From contig JANOJL010000070.1 of NCBI GenBank assembly GCA_031418715.1, forward strand, positions 27,019 through 91,018: a stretch of 64,000 nucleotides of DNA. The letters are read 5' to 3'. The DNA comes from JANMDU01 sp031418715 (GTDB taxonomy: Bacteria; Pseudomonadota; Gammaproteobacteria; Burkholderiales; Burkholderiaceae_C). Positions 7,780 to 17,321 of this stretch are shown in pieces. The notes beneath the pieces were generated by a model. It did not search any database, was not told the origin of the DNA, and worked only from the letters and a program-made list of their open reading frames with translations. The position numbers were made by a program, and so were the translations under genes. Each line of letters begins with the position of its first letter. Position 1 is the stretch's first letter.

Positions 7780-8927
7780 GTCAAACTCAGTTCTTTATTC
7801 TCTTCATCGTTGTTTGTTTCGCTCAAGCTCGTCTGCTGCTTTGGTAAGCGATCCATTTGTGTGGCCAGCTCATCAAAATAATCGGCGACAGCACGGTGCT
7901 GCTCCTGCGCATCCTCCACCGCGTTCATCCGCTGGCGAAACACCTCACCATCAGGCAGCTCGCGTACGTACCAGCCAATGTGTTTGCGCGCACTGCGTAC
8001 GCCCGAGAACTCGCCATACAGCGCGTAATGCTCCAGCAAATGCGCCAGCATTGCGCAGCGCACTTCGGCCACCAGCGGCGGCGCGAGATACTCACCGGTT
8101 TGCAAATAATGGGTGATCTCGCGGAAGATCCAAGGTCGGCCCTGCGCTGCGCGGCCAATCATCACGGCGTCGGCCTGAGTGAACGCCAACACTTCTTTGG
8201 CTTTTTTCGGCGAATCCACATCGCCATTGGCCACCATCGGAATGCGCAGGCGGCTTTTGATCTCCGCCATCGTCTCGTACTCAGCCACACCTTTGTAGCC
8301 CTGTTCGCGGGTGCGGCCATGAATCGTGAGCATCTCAATGCCTGCATCTTGCGCAGCCAGCGCGATACTTAATGCATTTTTGTGAGTGGCACACCAGCCT
8401 GTTCGCATCTTCAACGTCACCGGTACGCCATGCAGCTGCGCAGCTTGCACCACCGAGCTAATGATTTCCAGAGCCAGTTTCTCGTCTTGCATCAAGGCCG
8501 AGCCCGCCCATTTGTTGCACACCTTCTTGGCCGGGCAGCCCATGTTGATGTCAATGATTTGTGCACCACGATCAATGTTGTACGCTGCTGCTTCGGCCAT
8601 CATGGCCGCGTCCGTGCCTGCAATCTGCACGGCAATCGGCGCAGACTCGCCCTCATGATTCGCGCGGCGCGAGGTCTTCAAACTTGTCCACAAATCCTTG
8701 CGCGAAGTCACCATCTCACTCACGGCATAGCCTGCACCAAATGATTTACAGAGCTTGCGAAACGGCAAATCCGTCACACCCGCCATCGGTGCAACGAAGA
8801 CAGGGTTGGGCAATTGATATGCGCCAATACGAGGCCCAACTGCCGCTAGGTGTGTCGCTGCGATGCTTGTCACACCAGAACTTTGATTGATATCACCCGC
8901 TTCTGGGCTTTTGGCTTGCATCAACAT
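7776..8927 (-). CDS. dusB: tRNA-dihydrouridine synthase B
   Basis: 383 residues from the ATG at 8927. DusB reduces uridines in the tRNA D-loop using FMN. Visible family motifs are PVFVAPMAGVTDLPFRKL, MGCPAKKVCNKWAGSALM with the catalytic Cys, VTLKMRTGW, MLTIHGRTREQGYKG, and VANGDVDSPKKAKEVL. The conserved fold begins at RIGAYQLPNP, roughly 33 residues in, so the N terminus is longer than in E. coli. A TTG at 8969 would lengthen it further. None of the candidate starts has a strong ribosome-binding site. It is the first gene of the dusB-fis-purH unit. Confidence 0.93.
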   Translation of the reverse strand: MLMQAKSPEAGDINQSSGVTSIAATHLAAVGPRIGAYQLPNPVFVAPMAGVTDLPFRKLCKSFGAGYAVSEMVTSRKDLWTSLKTSRRANHEGESAPIAVQIAGTDAAMMAEAAAYNIDRGAQIIDINMGCPAKKVCNKWAGSALMQDEKLALEIISSVVQAAQLHGVPVTLKMRTGWCATHKNALSIALAAQDAGIEMLTIHGRTREQGYKGVAEYETMAEIKSRLRIPMVANGDVDSPKKAKEVLAFTQADAVMIGRAAQGRPWIFREITHYLQTGEYLAPPLVAEVRCAMLAHLLEHYALYGEFSGVRSARKHIGWYVRELPDGEVFRQRMNAVEDAQEQHRAVADYFDELATQMDRLPKQQTSLSETNNDEENKELSLT

Positions 8928-9016
8928 GGCAAAAGGGCAGAGAAAAGTAGGGTTGGATGCTCGTAGCAAACTGATGAAAAAAGAGGCACGAGTATACTCC
9001 GCTGCTCTCTCACAAT

Positions 9017-9508
9017 ATGGAAAATCTCCCCACTTGGCTCACCGCAATGATGGCATGGCTGGCTCTGCCCCAGTTTGGTCTCACTACGGTCTTCATCATT
9101 TCGATCATTTCGGCCACTTTGGTACCACTAGGGTCGGAGCCTGCCGTCTTTGCACTCATCAAGCTCAATCCCGAGCTTTTTTGGCCAGCCATCCTCGTGG
9201 CCACCGCAGGCAACACGATTGGCGGCGCGATTGATTGGTGGCTAGGCTATGGCGCGCACAGCGCGGTAGACAAATACAAAGGTCACTCTGTTCACCTCAA
9301 AGCCCTCAAATGGCTGGAAAAACTCGGCCCCAAGGCTTGCTTGTTGTCTTGGCTTCCGGGTGTGGGCGATCCGCTGTGTGCTGTTGCAGGTTGGCTGCGG
9401 TTGCCGTTTTGGCCTTGCGTTGGCTACATGCTGATTGGCAAGTTTTTGCGGTATCTCTTGATGACTTCTTTGCTACTCTGGGTGTTTCCTGGCGGACTTT
9501 CGTTTTAA
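9017..9508 (+). CDS. yqaA: YqaA-family inner-membrane protein (DedA-related)
   Basis: 163 residues with four or five hydrophobic segments. The DedA/SNARE-associated pattern appears around STLVPLGSEP-like and GNTIGGAIDWWLGYG (52-78), followed by LSWLPGVGDPLCAVAGWLRLPFWP, which is characteristic of YqaA proteins. The function is not established; the family belongs to the DedA/VTT superfamily of membrane proteins. A TATACT hexamer lies at 8993-8998 as a possible -10. A bidirectional terminator follows at 9585-9610. Confidence 0.85.
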   Translation: MENLPTWLTAMMAWLALPQFGLTTVFIISIISATLVPLGSEPAVFALIKLNPELFWPAILVATAGNTIGGAIDWWLGYGAHSAVDKYKGHSVHLKALKWLEKLGPKACLLSWLPGVGDPLCAVAGWLRLPFWPCVGYMLIGKFLRYLLMTSLLLWVFPGGLSF

Positions 9509-9584
9509 CGTAGCGCCCAGCTCAAAAAGAATTTCGCTCAAATCAAATCATCTCCTTGATAGAAATGCTGAGGCCATAAAAAAA

Positions 9585-9610
9585 CCCGCCAGAAAACTGG
9601 CGGGTTTTTC
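9585..9610. terminator. Bidirectional intrinsic terminator
   Basis: CCCGCCAG (9585-9592) pairs with CTGGCGGG (9597-9604) around AAAA, with T residues after and A residues before the stem. It ends both the yqaA transcript (+) and the histone-like gene (-). Confidence 0.9.
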
Positions 9611-9627
9611 AGTTGCTCAAACCCAAA

Positions 9628-10062
9628 TCAGGGCTTGCTGGCTGTCGGAAACGGCCAAGCAGCCTGCGGGTTCAGAGTCGTCTGAGCCGCAGAGGCAGCG
9701 GGTGCTTTCGCAGCTTTCGCAGCGGGCTTTTTCGCGGCTTTCTTGGCAGCAGGCTTTTTAGCGGCAGGCTTTTTGGCGGCAGCTTTTTTAGCTACTTTCT
9801 TGGCTGCTGCTTTTTTAGCAGGTGCTTTTTTCGCTGCTGCTTTTTTGGCAGGCGCTTTTTTCGCTACTTTTTTCGCTGCTGGCTTTTTGGCCGCAACTTT
9901 TTTCGCTACCTTCTTGGCGGCAGGCTTCTTAGCAGCAGCTTTTTTGGCCGGTGCTTTTTTAGCTGCTACCTTTTTGGCGGCGGGCTTCTTAGCTGCTGCT
10001 TTTTTTGCAGCGGGTTTTTTTGCAGCGGCTTTTTTAGCCGGCGCTTTTTTCGCAGTTGCCAT
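9628..10062 (-). CDS. Histone H1-like Lys/Ala-rich DNA-binding protein
   Basis: 144 residues, almost entirely repeats of the type AAKKPAAKK and APAKKAAAKK, running from MATAKKAPAKK to a short PFPTASKP tail. This composition is that of the H1-like nucleoid proteins common in Burkholderiales and related to the C-terminal half of eukaryotic H1. The start at 10062 is supported by AGGAG eight bases ahead. The low-complexity repeats make length variation between strains likely. It probably condenses DNA or modulates transcription; a specific role cannot be read from the sequence. Confidence 0.88.
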   Translation of the reverse strand: MATAKKAPAKKAAAKKPAAKKAAAKKPAAKKVAAKKAPAKKAAAKKPAAKKVAKKVAAKKPAAKKVAKKAPAKKAAAKKAPAKKAAAKKVAKKAAAKKPAAKKPAAKKAAKKPAAKAAKAPAASAAQTTLNPQAAWPFPTASKP

Positions 10063-10290
10063 GATTGTTTCTCCTAGATCTAGTTTACGGATCAACAGTA
10101 AAAACACTTTGCGCACGGATGTGCACCAAGCGATCCAAATTGCTGGACTTAAAAGCCCAACCGCTTGAATAGGGTTGATTTGCTTGGGTTCTATGCTTGA
10201 ACACCTTCACAAACCTGCTGCTGCAGTCTTTTCAAACCGCACCAACATCGACCAATCGCTCAGATCGCTGTCCAGAATCATCCCGAAGGA

Positions 10291-11505
10291 TCAATCCCAA
10301 GACAGCGCACCGCCCGATTGGTACTCAATCACTCTCGTCTCGAAGAAATTACGCTCTTTCTTCAAGTCGATCATTTCACTCATCCACGGGAAGGGGTTTT
10401 CCTCACCGGGGAATAATTCTTCCAAGCCGATCTGCACCGCACGGCGGTTGGCAATGTAGCGCAGATAGCCTTTGAACATCGAAGCATTCAGACCGAGCAC
10501 ACCACGCGGCATGGTGTCTTCAGCATAAGCATATTCGAGCTCCACAGCCTGCATAAACAGACCATTGATCTCGGCTTTGAACTCTGCTGTCCACAAATGC
10601 GGATTTTCGAGCTTGATTTGATTGATCAAATCAATGCCGAAATTGCAATGCATGGACTCATCACGCAAAATATATTGATACTGCTCTGCAGCACCCATCA
10701 TTTTGTTTTGACGACCTAGCGCCAAAATTTGCGTAAAGCCCACATAGAAGAACAAGCCTTCCATCAGGCAGGCAAACACGATCAAACTCTTCAAGAGCTT
10801 CTGATCGTTCTCAGGCGTGCCGGTGGTGAAATGTGGGTTGGTGAGCGTATCAATGAAAGGAATGAGAAACTCATCCTTGTTGCGAATACTAGCCACCTCA
10901 TGATAAGCATTGAAGATTTCGCCCTCATCCAAACCCAGCGATTCCACAATGTATTGGTAGGCATGGGTGTGAATGGCTTCTTCAAACGCTTGACGCAGCA
11001 AGAACTGACGGCACTCAGGCGCAGTGATGTGACGATAGCTGCCGAGAACAATATTGTTAGCAGCCAACGAATCCGCCGTCACGAAGAATCCGAGATTGCG
11101 CTTGATCAGGCGACGCTCATCGTCGGTCAGGCCATTGGGATCTTTCCACAAGGCAATATCACGCGTCATGTTGATCTCTTGCGGCATCCAATGGTTAGCG
11201 CAAGTGGCCAAATATTTTTCCCACGCCCATTTGTATTTGAAGGGCACGAGCTGATTCACGTCAGTAGCGCCGTTGATGATGCGCTTATCAGCGGCAGTCA
11301 CGCGGCGATGTGTGGTGGCTTGATTGGTGTGCTCAGCAGCCTGCGCAGTTGCAGTAAAGTTCGCTGGAATGGGCGCACCATCATCAAGCGTGGTGCGAAC
11401 CGATGCTGCAATCGGAGAGGGCAGTGCATCCAAGTGACTCGGCATCGAGTCACTCGTATTCAAAGTTTGCAGTGCGGGTTTGACTTCTTCGTCCCAGGTC
11501 AACAT
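10291..11505 (-). CDS. nrdB: Ribonucleotide reductase class Ia, beta (radical) subunit
   Basis: 404 residues, somewhat longer than the E. coli protein because of an N-terminal extension of about 70 residues before the conserved TAADKRIINGATDVNQL. Ligand and radical motifs are visible: WMPQEINMTRD, LRQAFEEAIHTHAYQYI and LRDESMHCNFGIDLI. The Tyr-rich C terminus needed for contact with the alpha subunit is present (FETRVIEYQSGGALSWD). It lies 188 bases downstream of nrdA and is probably in the same NrdR-controlled transcript. Confidence 0.96.
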   Translation of the reverse strand: MLTWDEEVKPALQTLNTSDSMPSHLDALPSPIAASVRTTLDDGAPIPANFTATAQAAEHTNQATTHRRVTAADKRIINGATDVNQLVPFKYKWAWEKYLATCANHWMPQEINMTRDIALWKDPNGLTDDERRLIKRNLGFFVTADSLAANNIVLGSYRHITAPECRQFLLRQAFEEAIHTHAYQYIVESLGLDEGEIFNAYHEVASIRNKDEFLIPFIDTLTNPHFTTGTPENDQKLLKSLIVFACLMEGLFFYVGFTQILALGRQNKMMGAAEQYQYILRDESMHCNFGIDLINQIKLENPHLWTAEFKAEINGLFMQAVELEYAYAEDTMPRGVLGLNASMFKGYLRYIANRRAVQIGLEELFPGEENPFPWMSEMIDLKKERNFFETRVIEYQSGGALSWD

Positions 11506-11641
11506 AAGTGATTGCTCCGATTATGAGAGCAGATGAATACAAATGCAAATTTCTTGCAAGTGTTGCGACATCTGAGCTCGATTTTGTGTTGCTGAATTAC
11601 ATCGTTTTTATTTCACTGCTTCACTTTCTACTCGCTCATGA

Positions 11642-11697
11642 TTGCTATTAAATCAGGAGCGAATAGAAAACTCACAGCGAAACGATGCGGTTTTTAT
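11642..11697 (+). repeat. Palindromic repeat copy between nrdA and nrdB
   Basis: GCTATTAAATCAGGAGC followed by a degenerate middle and GATGCGGTTTTTATTG matches the head and T-rich tail of the repeat family. It is intergenic except that its tail overlaps the nrdA stop codon (11694-11696). The middle portion diverges most among the copies seen here. Confidence 0.5.
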
Positions 11698-14672
11698 TGG
11701 CAAGATTCGCAGGTGGGATCATCCACTCCGCAGAATTTGATGTCAGTAGCTGGTGTGGAGGAGAGTTGCATTTGCGCTGCGACTGCAGCTGCGTCCAACG
11801 CACTCATCGCAGGCTTGGCCGATTGCACAGAAGCGCTGCGAACACCCGATCCGCCTGCGCCACCGCCTGAGGACACAGCATTGAGCTGGTTCGAGGTGAT
11901 CGTAGATTTCTCTGCATGCGTTGCACCAACCGTGCGCAGGTAATACGTGGTCTTGAGGCCACGCAACCAAGCGAGCTTGTAGGTATCGTCCAGCTTTTTG
12001 CCGGAAGCGCCTGCCATATAAATGTTGAGCGACTGGGCTTGATCAATCCATTTCTGGCGGCGCGCTGCTGCTTCAATCACCCAAGTGGTGTCCACCTCAA
12101 AGGCTGTGGCGTAGAGCGCTTTGATATCTTGCGGCACACGGTCAATCGGGCGCAGTGAACCATCGTAGTGCTTGAGATCGACCACCATCACGTCATCCCA
12201 CAAGCCAAGACGCTTGAGATCGCGTACCAAGTAATGGTTGATCACAGTGAATTCACCAGAGAGGTTGGACTTGACGGAAAGATTGCCAAAACAAGGCTCG
12301 ATACAAGCATCCACGCCAATGATGTTAGAAATCGTAGCTGTCGGCGCAATCGCAACGCAGTTGGAATTGCGCATGCCGTCTTGCGCAATCTTCTTGCGAA
12401 GCGCATCCCAATCCATGGTGCTGGAGCGATCCACTTCCACATAGCCACCGCGCTCTTTGGCCAACATGTCTAAGGTGTCAAGTGGCAAGATGCCACGATC
12501 CCACAGCGAGCCTTTGTAGCTGGTGTACTTGCCGCGCTCTTTGGCCAAGTCGGCAGAAGCCGAGTAAGCGTAGTAGCAAATGGCTTCCATGGATTCATCA
12601 GCAAACTTAACCGCTGCATCTGACCCATAAGGTGTGCGCAGCTCATAGAGACAATCTTGGAATGACATGAGCCCCAAGCCAACGGGGCGGTGACGCATAT
12701 TAGAGTCACGCGCTTTTTTCACAGCGTAGTAATTGATGTCAATCACGTTGTCTAGCATCCGCATGGCGGTGGTGATGGTTTTCTTGAGCTTGACGTGATC
12801 AATCTCTTTTCCATTCGCGCCATCTTTCAAGTGCTGCACAAGGTTGACCGAACCGAGATTGCATACTGCCGTTTCCGTATCAGATGTGTTGAGCGTGATC
12901 TCGGTGCAGAGATTGCTCGAATGCACTACCCCAACGTGTTGCTGGGGCGAGCGCACATTGCAAGCATCCTTGTAGGTGATCCAAGGATGGCCGGTTTCAA
13001 AGAGCATGGTGAGCATCTTGCGCCAAAGATCAGGGGCAGACACCGTTTTGTGCAGAACCAACTTGCCTTCAGCAGCTTTTTGTTCATAGCTTACGTAGGC
13101 TTTTTCAAACGCAGAGCCAAACAGGTCGTGCAGATCTGGAGCATCATTGGGAGAAAACAGCGTCCAGTTGCCTTTTTCTAGCACCCGGCGCATAAAAAGA
13201 TCAGGAATCCAATTAGCAGTGTTCATATCGTGCGTACGACGGCGATCATCACCGGTGTTTTTACGCAACTCCAGGAACTCCTCAATGTCCAGATGCCAAG
13301 TCTCAAGGTAGGTACAAACTGCTCCCTTGCGCTTGCCGCCTTGATTCACCGCGACAGCCGTGTCGTTCACCACTTTGAGGAACGGCACCACGCCTTGTGA
13401 TTCGCCATTCGTGCCCTTGATGTGCGAGCCCATGGCGCGCACACGCGTCCAGTCATTGCCCAAGCCGCCTGCAAATTTGGACAGCAGCGCATTTTCCTTG
13501 ATGGATTCGTAAATGCCATCCAGATGATCAGGCACTGTGGTTAGGTAGCAAGAGGACAACTGCGAGCGCAGCGTACCGCTGTTGAACAGCGTCGGCGTAC
13601 TGCTCATAAAGTCAAACGAGCTGAGCACTTCATAGAACTCAATAGCACGCGCTTCACGGTCAATTTCATTCAGCGACAAGCCCATAGCCACGCGCATGAA
13701 AAAAGCCTGAGGCATTTCGATGCGGGTTTTGCGTACGTGCAGGAAATAGCGGTCATACAAAGTTTGCAGACCGAGGTAATCAAACTGCAAATCACGCTCG
13801 GGCTTTAAGGCGGCAGCTAAGCGCTTCAAATCAAATTGCTCAAGTTTTTCATCAAGCAACTCGTTTTTCACGCCCTTACTGATGAAGCGCGGGAAATACT
13901 CGATGTATTCCTCAGCCATTTCTGCTTGCGTGGTTTCTTTACCCAGAATCTCCTTGCGAATCGTATGCAGAAGAAGGCGCGAGGTGGCATAGGTGTAATC
14001 AGGCTCTTTTTCGATCATGGTGCGAGCCGCAAGGATCGATGCTTTATAGACCTCGTCCACAGGCACGCCATCATACAAATTGCGCAAGGTCTCAGCCAGA
14101 ATCGGTGCGGGGCTGACGTCTTTGTTCAAACCAGCGCAACTTGATTCAATCAAACCTTGCAACTGAGCCATATCGAGTGGAACTCGCTTGCCGCCGTCCA
14201 CCACATGCAAAGCAGGCGCAGCCACAGCAGGTGTGGCTGGCGCTTTAGCACGCTCTTGCGCACGCCGCTCACGGTAGAGCACATAGGAACGAGCTACCTC
14301 ATGGTGCTCGCCGCGCATCAGACAAAGTTCAACTTGGTCTTGCACATCTTCAATATGAAAAGTGCCGCCACCTGGGCGCGAGCGCATTAGGGCGCGTACC
14401 GCATTGTTGGTAAGTGCATCCACAGCTTCGCGCACGCTGGCAGAAGCCGCGCCTTGCGTGCCATGCACAGCCAAGAAGGCTTTCATCATTGCTACGGCAA
14501 TTTTGCTGGGTTCAAAAGGCACCACGGCACCATTGCGGCGGATGATTTGGTAGCTGGCGTATGGGTTGCTGGCTACTTGCCCATGCGCATGCACTTGGAC
14601 GAGTGCACCGCTGGTGATTTGCGACGATTTTTTTTCAGCGACAGGGCTGGTTTGAAGGGTGGCCGTTTGCAT
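11694..14672 (-). CDS. nrdA: Ribonucleoside-diphosphate reductase, alpha subunit
   Basis: 992 residues. Two ATP-cone-like regions precede the catalytic barrel: one at about 40-140 (YQIIRRNGAVVPFEPSKIAVAMMKA) and a second at about 155-245. This accounts for the greater length than E. coli NrdA. Catalytic-region motifs include LRSQLSSCYLTT, NLCTEITLNTSDTETAVCNLGSVNL and NSNCVAIAPTATISNI. The C-terminal redox pair is C-E-S-C two residues from the end. The protein reduces ribonucleotides together with NrdB. Two NrdR boxes lie about 110 bases upstream of the start. Confidence 0.97.
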   Translation of the reverse strand: MQTATLQTSPVAEKKSSQITSGALVQVHAHGQVASNPYASYQIIRRNGAVVPFEPSKIAVAMMKAFLAVHGTQGAASASVREAVDALTNNAVRALMRSRPGGGTFHIEDVQDQVELCLMRGEHHEVARSYVLYRERRAQERAKAPATPAVAAPALHVVDGGKRVPLDMAQLQGLIESSCAGLNKDVSPAPILAETLRNLYDGVPVDEVYKASILAARTMIEKEPDYTYATSRLLLHTIRKEILGKETTQAEMAEEYIEYFPRFISKGVKNELLDEKLEQFDLKRLAAALKPERDLQFDYLGLQTLYDRYFLHVRKTRIEMPQAFFMRVAMGLSLNEIDREARAIEFYEVLSSFDFMSSTPTLFNSGTLRSQLSSCYLTTVPDHLDGIYESIKENALLSKFAGGLGNDWTRVRAMGSHIKGTNGESQGVVPFLKVVNDTAVAVNQGGKRKGAVCTYLETWHLDIEEFLELRKNTGDDRRRTHDMNTANWIPDLFMRRVLEKGNWTLFSPNDAPDLHDLFGSAFEKAYVSYEQKAAEGKLVLHKTVSAPDLWRKMLTMLFETGHPWITYKDACNVRSPQQHVGVVHSSNLCTEITLNTSDTETAVCNLGSVNLVQHLKDGANGKEIDHVKLKKTITTAMRMLDNVIDINYYAVKKARDSNMRHRPVGLGLMSFQDCLYELRTPYGSDAAVKFADESMEAICYYAYSASADLAKERGKYTSYKGSLWDRGILPLDTLDMLAKERGGYVEVDRSSTMDWDALRKKIAQDGMRNSNCVAIAPTATISNIIGVDACIEPCFGNLSVKSNLSGEFTVINHYLVRDLKRLGLWDDVMVVDLKHYDGSLRPIDRVPQDIKALYATAFEVDTTWVIEAAARRQKWIDQAQSLNIYMAGASGKKLDDTYKLAWLRGLKTTYYLRTVGATHAEKSTITSNQLNAVSSGGGAGGSGVRSASVQSAKPAMSALDAAAVAAQMQLSSTPATDIKFCGVDDPTCESCQ

Positions 14673-14748
14673 TTACTTCCTCGTTGGTTGGTCTCGTTGC
14701 ACGTTGTTATGAGAATTCGTTTGGATTTCATTTGAAATCTATGTGACA

Positions 14749-14774
14749 TGCTATCAAATAGAGAGCTTGCATGC
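14749..14774. repeat. Truncated palindromic-repeat fragment upstream of nrdA
   Basis: TGCTATCAAATAGAGAGCTTGC resembles the head of the repeat family (imperfect palindrome plus a GC-rich block) but lacks the tail. It lies between nrdA and the NrdR boxes. It may be a chance match. Confidence 0.3.
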
Positions 14775-14783
14775 AACAGTTAA

Positions 14784-14831
14784 ACACTATATCTAGTGTT
14801 TTTTTGTTTGCTTGGACACTATAGGTAGTGT
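14784..14831 (-). promoter_or_regulatory. Two NrdR boxes controlling nrdA-nrdB
   Basis: ACACTATATCTAGTGT (14784-14799) and ACACTATAGGTAGTGT (14816-14831) fit the 16-base NrdR palindrome. Their starts are 32 bases apart, three helical turns, which is the spacing expected for cooperative NrdR binding. The nrdR gene itself is not in this window. Confidence 0.92.
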
Positions 14832-15164
14832 ATCGAGCCAAAGGGCTCAGCGCGCATGAACCGCTCAGAAAGACGTAAAAAATACGACAAAAACACCACG
14901 CAATACATGCTCAACTGCATACTTTTGTTGTAGGCAGCACAAAGATTTCGTCGTCTCAAGCACGCAGAACACCCGGCTATTTCACAGCTTTGACTCGCAG
15001 GCTACAAGCCTAAGCCGCGTGAAAGCTGAAAGCATATGCCTGAGCCCAATAAACATCAGGCTGGCAAGACCTTTTCCAAGCGCAAGCCGCGCCACACATA
15101 GCTGTCATCAATTCTTAGGCTTGCCCTGGCAAGCGCACTGGCAAATGTCGCGGGGAAAACAATT
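14832..15164. other. Intergenic region with no recognised gene
   Basis: Between the NrdR boxes and ampD there is no convincing coding sequence. A 25-codon open frame starting at 14857 has no ribosome-binding site. A short inverted repeat (GCCTGA 15038-15043, TCAGGC 15056-15061) could be a weak terminator-like hairpin beyond ampD but has no T-run. Confidence 0.5.
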
Positions 15165-15752
15165 TTAAAAAGACAGCGCGAAAAAATACTGTGATGGCCA
15201 ACCGACAGTCTGGGCGAGCAAGAGCCAATCAAAACCTTCACCAGGATCGGCTTTGCGCCCGGGCGCAATATGCTCATGGCCTGCGATGTGGGCAATCGGA
15301 TAGCGCGATCTCAAGGCCTGGCATAGCTTGGCGAGCTGTTGGTATTGCGCTGCTTCAAACAATCCACCCTCCAAGCCCTCCAATTCAATGCCAATAGAGA
15401 AGTCGTTGCAGTTCTCGCGGCCTTGAAAAATGGATGTGCCAGCATGCCAAGCACGCTGATCTGCGCTCACAAACTGCCACAGTTGGCCATCACGCTGGAT
15501 GTAGAAGTGCGCAGACACCTGTGCACCACGAATACTTTGAAAATAAGGGTGCGCCTCCCAATCGAGTCGATTGGTGAACAAATCTTGCACATGTGTACCG
15601 CCGTATTCGCCTGGCGGCAAGCTGATTGAATGAATCACGATCAAATCAACAGCAACATGAGATGGCCTTGGGCCGAAATTTGGAGATTCCACACTCTGAG
15701 CCCTGCTCAGCCAACCCTGATTCCAAGGCTGTGGCGTCTCAAGCTTTGCCAT
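15165..15752 (-). CDS. ampD: N-acetyl-anhydromuramyl-L-alanine amidase AmpD
   Basis: 195 residues, close to the usual AmpD length. The zinc ligands and catalytic surroundings are visible: DLIVIHSISLPPGEYGG, SAHFYIQRDGQLWQFV, NDFSIGIELEG, and HIAGHEHIAPGRKADPGEGFDW. AmpD works in the cytoplasm on recycled peptidoglycan anhydro-muropeptides and indirectly sets AmpR/AmpC signalling. Its 5' end overlaps the 3' end of pilR by 14 bases on the same strand, so it is likely transcribed with pilSR. Confidence 0.93.
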   Translation of the reverse strand: MAKLETPQPWNQGWLSRAQSVESPNFGPRPSHVAVDLIVIHSISLPPGEYGGTHVQDLFTNRLDWEAHPYFQSIRGAQVSAHFYIQRDGQLWQFVSADQRAWHAGTSIFQGRENCNDFSIGIELEGLEGGLFEAAQYQQLAKLCQALRSRYPIAHIAGHEHIAPGRKADPGEGFDWLLLAQTVGWPSQYFFALSF

Positions 15753-17271
15753 CGTCGGCTTCTATCCCAAGGCGCGCCATGCGATATCGAATCTGCCGCA
15801 GACTCATGCTCAGTTTGGCGGCTGCGGCTGTCCGGTTGAAACCCGTGTCAGCGAGCGCCTTGACGAGAATGGAACGCTCCTGAGCGTCTAGATGCGCTTG
15901 CAAATCGCTGGGCAAAGAGGCGCAAGCGCTGTCGGGCATGACAACGCTGGATGCCAGCGCCTCTGGCTCGCTGCCGGATTTTGTGGGCGCATGGACTTCT
16001 GAATCTTGCAAGCTAAGCATCTCTTGTCCATCTGAGAGCGCGACTGCACGGTGCAACAAATTTTCTAACTCACGTACGTTGCCAGGCAACTGCAAAGCCT
16101 GCAGTTGCTTGAGCAGCAGCGGCGAGGCCGATGCCGCAGGCAACTGTGCTTCTTTGGCAATACGCTGGAGCAGGCAATCGACCAGAAATGGTAAATCTTC
16201 CATGCGCTGGCGCAGTGGCGACAGCAATATATCAATCACATTGACGCGGTAAAACAAATCTTGACGAAACTGCCCCGCCGTCACAGCAGCTGCCAGATCG
16301 CGGTGTGTGGCACTCACGATGCGCACATTCACAGGCTGCTCATTGGTATCACCTAACGGGCGCACGCTACGCTCTTGAATCGCGCGGAGTAACTTCGCCT
16401 GCATCGACTGCGGCAAATCTCCAATCTCATCTAAGAACAAGGTGCCGCCATTCGCGGCTTGGAAAAATCCTTCCCGATCAGCGGCCGCGCCTGTGTACGA
16501 GCCTTTGCGTGCGCCAAAAAATTCTGCCTCTAACAAACTCTCGGGAATCGCGCTGCAATTGACAGCCACGAAGGGCCCGTCACTTCGATGGCTACAGGCA
16601 TGGATGGCACGTGCAACCAATTCCTTGCCTGTGCCAGATTCGCCTTGCACCAACACAGGCGCCATGCTGCGAGCCACTTTGGCAATGCGGGCGCGAAGCT
16701 GACTCATCACTTCTGATGAGCCCACGATGGCAGCCAAAGCCAGAAGCCCAGCATCACCTAGATCAGTTGGCGCAGGCTGCCGAACAATAGTTGCGCTCGG
16801 CGCAAGCAACTGATTTGGCGAGGATGTGTGCGGCGCAGTATGGACAGAGATTGCCTGCTGACTCAATCTCACCGCTTGTGCCACCACAGAGCGAAATTGC
16901 TTCAGATCAACAGGCTTACTCAAGTAATCAAACGCACCTGCCTTGAGCGCTTCCACCGCATTTTCAGCCGAGCCATGCGCGGTGATCACCACACAGCGCT
17001 CGCTACGCTGAGCTTGGGCAAGAAAGCGCAACACCTCCAAGCCAAGACCATCGGGTAACTGCATGTCAGAAACGACAGCATGAAAATTGCGCTGATGCAA
17101 TGCAGCCAAGGATTGCGCCACGCTATCAGCCGTGACGACTTCGTAGCCCTCGCGTGTGAGGCTGAGCTCGTACAACATGCGCAGATCAGGCTCGTCGTCA
17201 ATCACCAGCACGCTGGGCGCGCTGCTTAAGACGCCTGATCGGGGAACGGAGGAATCGACAGATGAAAGCAT
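15739..17271 (-). CDS. pilR: Sigma-54-dependent response regulator PilR
   Basis: 510 residues from the ATG at 17271. A TTG at 17325 that overlaps the pilS stop is an alternative start. An N-terminal receiver domain (SVLVIDDEPDLRMLYE) is followed by an AAA+ domain with Walker A GESGTGKELVARAIH, the sigma-54 contact loop reading GSYTGA instead of GAFTGA, GTLFLDEIGDLP as Walker B, and LPGNVRELENLLHRAV. The Fis-type HTH is at the C terminus (FNRTAAAAKLSMSLRQIRYRMARLGI). With PilS it would control type IV pilin transcription. No pilin genes lie in this window. Confidence 0.92.
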   Translation of the reverse strand: MLSSVDSSVPRSGVLSSAPSVLVIDDEPDLRMLYELSLTREGYEVVTADSVAQSLAALHQRNFHAVVSDMQLPDGLGLEVLRFLAQAQRSERCVVITAHGSAENAVEALKAGAFDYLSKPVDLKQFRSVVAQAVRLSQQAISVHTAPHTSSPNQLLAPSATIVRQPAPTDLGDAGLLALAAIVGSSEVMSQLRARIAKVARSMAPVLVQGESGTGKELVARAIHACSHRSDGPFVAVNCSAIPESLLEAEFFGARKGSYTGAAADREGFFQAANGGTLFLDEIGDLPQSMQAKLLRAIQERSVRPLGDTNEQPVNVRIVSATHRDLAAAVTAGQFRQDLFYRVNVIDILLSPLRQRMEDLPFLVDCLLQRIAKEAQLPAASASPLLLKQLQALQLPGNVRELENLLHRAVALSDGQEMLSLQDSEVHAPTKSGSEPEALASSVVMPDSACASLPSDLQAHLDAQERSILVKALADTGFNRTAAAAKLSMSLRQIRYRMARLGIEADDGKA

Positions 17272-17321
17272 GCGGTGATTGTAGGCGGGTGCTGGTTGGT
17301 TTGGTAGTGTGAATCGCGCAG

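Noticed and set aside
9628..10062. CRISPR-like or tandem DNA repeat array
   Set aside because: The periodic sequence is codon repetition of AAKK-type motifs in a histone-like protein. There are no spacers of constant length and no cas genes.
14857..14934. A 25-codon gene (MNRSERRKKYDKNTT...)
   Set aside because: It has no ribosome-binding site, no similarity I recognise and is very short; chance is the simplest explanation.
15056..15295. A 79-codon frame overlapping the end of ampD
   Set aside because: It largely overlaps ampD in another frame on the same strand and has no start signal.
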